NCBI GenBank assembly: GCA_027014185.1
Contig: JALWEK010000146.1
Location: forward strand, 1-9,471
Source of the DNA: Aquificaceae bacterium
GTDB taxonomy: Bacteria > Aquificota > Aquificia > Aquificales > Aquificaceae
Direction of reading: 5' to 3'
DNA: 9,471 bases
In this document: one piece after another, positions 7,257-9,471 of the stretch
How positions within the stretch are numbered: position 1 is the first letter of the stretch
Layout: each line of letters starts with the position of its first letter
The notes under the pieces: generated by a model
Seen by the model: only the letters and a program-made list of their open reading frames with translations
Told to the model about the DNA's origin: nothing
Databases searched by the model: none
Position numbers and translations under genes: made by a program

Positions 7257-8276
7257 ATGAAGGCGTTAGCGAAGTTCTGGAGACCGGTAAACGGGAAGGT
7301 GGAGTGCTACCTCTGCCCCGTGGGATGCGGACTCAAAGACGGGCAGGTTGGCTCATGCGGTGTGAGGGTTAACCACGGTGGAAAGCTCTACACATACACC
7401 TATGGATCCCTTATATCGGCGGCGATAGACCCTATTGAGAAGAAACCTCTCTTCCACTTCTATCCGGGGCATGGAACCCTTACGATAGCCACCCCCGGTT
7501 GCAACCTACACTGCAAGGGATGTCAGAACTGGGAGATATCTCAGGTTCCTAAGGGGGAGGTTTTCAAGAACAGGTTCTTTGAGGATACCAACGTTCCACC
7601 GGAGCTTGTCGTGGAGAAGGCCTTGGAGGAAGGATGCGAGAGCATATCCTACTCTTACTCAGATCCAACCATCTTTGCCGAGTACATGATAGATGTGGCA
7701 AGGCTTGCAAAGGAGAGGGGGTTGAAGAACGTGATGGTTACCGCAGGGTACATAAACCCCGAACCCCTCGAGGAGATAGACAAGTATATGGACGCGTACA
7801 GCATAGACCTGAAGTTCTTTTCGGACGAGTCTTACAGAAAGTACTCTAAAGGGAGGTTAGAACCCGTCCTCGAAACCATAAAGTTCGTCTTCGAGAGGGG
7901 AAAGTGGGTAGAGCTCACCACCCTTCTCGTGCCACGCTACCTGGACGAGAACCAGGTAAGGAAGATAGCCGAGTGGATAGTGAACGAGCTCGCCCCGTGG
8001 GTCCCATGGCATCTGTCGAGGTTCTTCCCTTACTACAAGGCCACAGATCTGCCCCCTACACCGGTAGAGGATCTTGAAAAGGCTTACAGGATAGGAAAGG
8101 AGGCAGGTCTCGAGTACGTTTACGTGGGCAACCTCTTCGGGAACGAACACGAGAGCACCTTCTGTCCTAACTGCGGAAACGAGGTTATAGGCAGGAAGGG
8201 GTACATGATAACGAAGATCGATCTGGAAAGGGGCAGATGTAGGAGCTGTGGATACGAGATAAAAGGGAGATTCTAA
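7257..8276 (+). CDS. amrS: AmmeMemoRadiSam system radical SAM enzyme (AmrS)
   Basis: This is a 339-residue radical S-adenosylmethionine protein. The radical SAM 4Fe-4S motif is CNLHCKGC at residues 82-89 (Cys82, Cys86, Cys89). An N-terminal Cys set, CYLCPVGC plus Cys34 (17-34), and a C-terminal zinc-ribbon-like pair, CPNC (303-306) and CRSC (328-331), frame the core. Other typical stretches are DPIEKKPLFHFYPG (58-71), SYSYSDPTIFAEYMIDV, AYSIDLKFFSDESY and PWHLSRFFPYYKATDLPPTP. This layout is that of the family named for co-occurrence with AMMECR1 and Memo proteins; it is related to pyruvate formate-lyase activases and its substrate is not known to me. Neither partner gene is in the window. 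The ATG at 7257 is the first start after an in-frame TGA at 7239-7241 and has no clear Shine-Dalgarno. The stop overlaps the convergent gene's stop by four bases. Confidence 0.92.
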   Translation: MKALAKFWRPVNGKVECYLCPVGCGLKDGQVGSCGVRVNHGGKLYTYTYGSLISAAIDPIEKKPLFHFYPGHGTLTIATPGCNLHCKGCQNWEISQVPKGEVFKNRFFEDTNVPPELVVEKALEEGCESISYSYSDPTIFAEYMIDVARLAKERGLKNVMVTAGYINPEPLEEIDKYMDAYSIDLKFFSDESYRKYSKGRLEPVLETIKFVFERGKWVELTTLLVPRYLDENQVRKIAEWIVNELAPWVPWHLSRFFPYYKATDLPPTPVEDLEKAYRIGKEAGLEYVYVGNLFGNEHESTFCPNCGNEVIGRKGYMITKIDLERGRCRSCGYEIKGRF

Positions 8277-8536
8277 CCTTCTACCTCTATCTTCTGAGCC
8301 TTTTTCTTTTTAGATCTTCCCTCCACTTTCCTCTCTAGGTTTTCCACCTGATAATCGAGAAGCGCTTTAGCTATCTTAAGAAGCGAAAGCTCTATGTTGT
8401 AAACGTTCCTGATTACCTCCTCCCTTACCTCCCTGGGTGGTAATAGATGTTCAAATATACCGAATAAGCTCTTCTTTAGCTCCTGAACCTCCTCCTCGAG
8501 ACTCTCGACCTTCAGCTCCTCTTTTTTCTTCGCCAT
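8273..8536 (-). CDS. Small charged, helical protein of unknown function
   Basis: I do not recognise this 87-residue protein. It is very polar: a Lys/Glu-rich start (MAKKKEELKVESLEEEVQEL), a short semi-hydrophobic stretch (KKSLFGIFEHLLPP, about 21-34), an amphipathic helical region with spaced Leu, Ile and Val (about 35-70, including NVYNIELSLLKIAKALLDYQ), and a basic tail (GRSKKKKAQK). It has no signal peptide, cysteines or transmembrane helix, so a small cytoplasmic coiled-coil or multimerising protein is likely. It seems real because codon usage resembles the neighbours, it fills the space between two divergent AT-rich regions without leaving a gap, and a TATAAT stands eight bases before its ATG. 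There is no Shine-Dalgarno. Its TAG overlaps the amrS TAA by four bases, tail to tail. It is separated from the GGDEF gene by only 45 bases. Confidence 0.72.
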   Translation of the reverse strand: MAKKKEELKVESLEEEVQELKKSLFGIFEHLLPPREVREEVIRNVYNIELSLLKIAKALLDYQVENLERKVEGRSKKKKAQKIEVEG

Positions 8537-8581
8537 ATTTATAAATTATATGCTTTAATAGAGGCAACGATAGACTACTTA
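8537..8581. promoter_or_regulatory. AT-rich divergent promoter region between the small gene and the GGDEF gene
   Basis: Forty-five bases, very AT-rich in its left half. On the minus strand a perfect TATAAT (8545-8550) stands eight bases before the small gene's ATG. On the plus strand TTTAAT (8554-8559) is a possible -10 for the GGDEF gene. I found no convincing -35 for either. The palindrome TTTATAAA spans 8538-8545, and CATAT (8534-8538) faces ATATG (8548-8552). Confidence 0.5.
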
Positions 8582-9471
8582 ATGGGGTTAAGGGGTAGGT
8601 TCCGAGCCTTCGTAGATAGCATAATACCTCCTCAGGAGAGATCGCCCAATCCCTTGATATACAGAACGGCTTTTTTAAGGATAGCTCTGCTTACCGTTCT
8701 CTCCTTCATCGGGTCGATAGCCGCCCTGATGTACTCGATCATGGATTTTTCTGAGAACGACTTTGCCGTCGCCCTTTCGGAGCTTCTGGTCGGGATACTC
8801 CTCTTTCTCACCCCCTTTATCGCCAGAAAGTACAAGAACATAGACTCCCTCGCGACCCTCGCCATACTGCTGTTTGGTTCCGTCTTCATCGTGGCCATCT
8901 TCGACGAGCTGCCCGAAGACAGATCTAGCTTCGTGTGGCTCAGCGTTGTTCCCGCCCTTTCCTTCGTTCTTAAGGGCAGACAAGGTATCTACTGGTCCGC
9001 GGGCTATCTTCTGGTCCACTTTATTTTTGTCCTCATCGCCGGCAAGCTGTGGACGGAGTCTCTGCTGGATGCGTACCTCAGTTACTCCCTCGTGACGGTT
9101 ATCTTCTACTTCTACGCCTGGATGTCGGAGAGGTACAGGGAGGTCTGGGAGAGGATAGCGAGGACCGATAACCTGACCGGGATACTCAACAGGATAGCCT
9201 TCGAGGAGATACTCAACAGAGAGGTTGAAAACGCGAAGAAGAACGGGGAGCCCCTTTCCTTGGTAATATTCGATATAGATAACTTCAAGCAGATAAACGA
9301 TACCTACGGCCATCTCTTCGGGGACAGGGTTATAAAGAAGGTAGCCTCGATAGCTTTGGAAAACCTCGGAGAAACGGACATAATCGCTAGATGGGGAGGC
9401 GAGGAGTTCATAATCCTGATGCCGGGAAAGAACCTCAGGAGGGCGGTCGCCATCTCCGACAAGATAAGGAG
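8582..9471 (+). CDS. Membrane-anchored GGDEF diguanylate cyclase, C-terminus cut off
   Basis: The open frame runs to the window edge (296 codons seen). After a short cytoplasmic start there are about six hydrophobic segments, near residues 29-54, 62-81, 88-107, 117-131, 135-153 and 161-180, with no known sensory fold that I can name. The GGDEF domain follows at about 195: RTDNLTGILNRIAFEEIL, then FDIDNFKQINDTYGH (230-244) with FGD just after, and the active-site motif GGEEF in ARWGGEEFIIL (about 269-279). These residues bind GTP and metal, so c-di-GMP synthesis is expected. The inhibitory RxxD site is not intact: the position four residues before the usual gap reads GETD. The start is the ATG at 8582; no other ATG, GTG or TTG lies upstream in frame near it, and the nearest GAGG (8561-8564) is 17 bases away. 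An EAL or other domain could follow outside the window. Confidence 0.93.
   Translation, partial: MGLRGRFRAFVDSIIPPQERSPNPLIYRTAFLRIALLTVLSFIGSIAALMYSIMDFSENDFAVALSELLVGILLFLTPFIARKYKNIDSLATLAILLFGSVFIVAIFDELPEDRSSFVWLSVVPALSFVLKGRQGIYWSAGYLLVHFIFVLIAGKLWTESLLDAYLSYSLVTVIFYFYAWMSERYREVWERIARTDNLTGILNRIAFEEILNREVENAKKNGEPLSLVIFDIDNFKQINDTYGHLFGDRVIKKVASIALENLGETDIIARWGGEEFIILMPGKNLRRAVAISDKIR

Noticed and set aside
8675..9313. Minus-strand open frame of 212 codons opposite the GGDEF gene
   Set aside because: The plus-strand frame carries clear membrane segments and a GGDEF domain; the antisense product is composition-driven.
1..9471. CRISPR repeats, insertion sequences, tRNA or rRNA genes, prophage or defence modules
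   Set aside because: No direct repeat arrays, transposase-like proteins, terminal inverted repeats or cloverleaf sequences were seen, and coding sequence fills nearly the whole window.

Overview
The window looks like a compact chromosomal segment of a thermophilic bacterium, most plausibly an Aquificota-type organism. The codon usage is heavy in AGG/AGA and ATA, the proteins are rich in Lys, Glu and Arg, and genes overlap or abut with almost no spacer. There is a separate alpha/beta glycyl-tRNA synthetase, a PEP synthase longer than the E. coli enzyme, and bacterial type IV pilus genes. The phylum is an inference from style and gene content; there is no rRNA gene here to settle it. I recall glyS and ppsA being neighbours in Aquifex aeolicus, but could not verify this.

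The left three quarters (1-7163, minus strand, read right to left) is one tightly packed run: glyQ, glyS, ppsA, pilM, pilN, pilO (pilO runs off the window). Junctions are 4 bases (glyQ/glyS), a 1-base TGATG overlap (glyS/ppsA), a 4-base ATGA overlap (ppsA/pilM), 2 bases (pilM/pilN) and a 1-base TGATG overlap (pilN/pilO). This is almost certainly one transcript that joins tRNA charging, gluconeogenic PEP synthesis and the inner-membrane platform of a type IV pilus or related machine.

A 93-base gap at 7164-7256 separates this operon from a divergent plus-strand gene for an AmmeMemoRadiSam-type radical SAM enzyme (7257-8276). That gene's stop overlaps by 4 bases, tail to tail, the stop of a small unrecognised charged-protein gene on the minus strand (8273-8536). 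A 45-base AT-rich gap (8537-8581) follows. Then a plus-strand gene encodes a membrane protein with about six transmembrane segments and a GGDEF (diguanylate cyclase) domain, cut off by the window end.

Nothing here looks mobile, and there are no RNA genes, CRISPR repeats or insertion sequences. No gene-free stretch exceeds 300 bases. The points most worth a second look are: the four genes next to the divergent gaps all lack a usable Shine-Dalgarno sequence while operon-internal genes have one; the phosphohistidine loop of PEP synthase is atypical; PilM is short with degenerate nucleotide-binding motifs; and an unidentified small gene ends inside the radical SAM gene. I do not see convincing evidence of a wholly new system.
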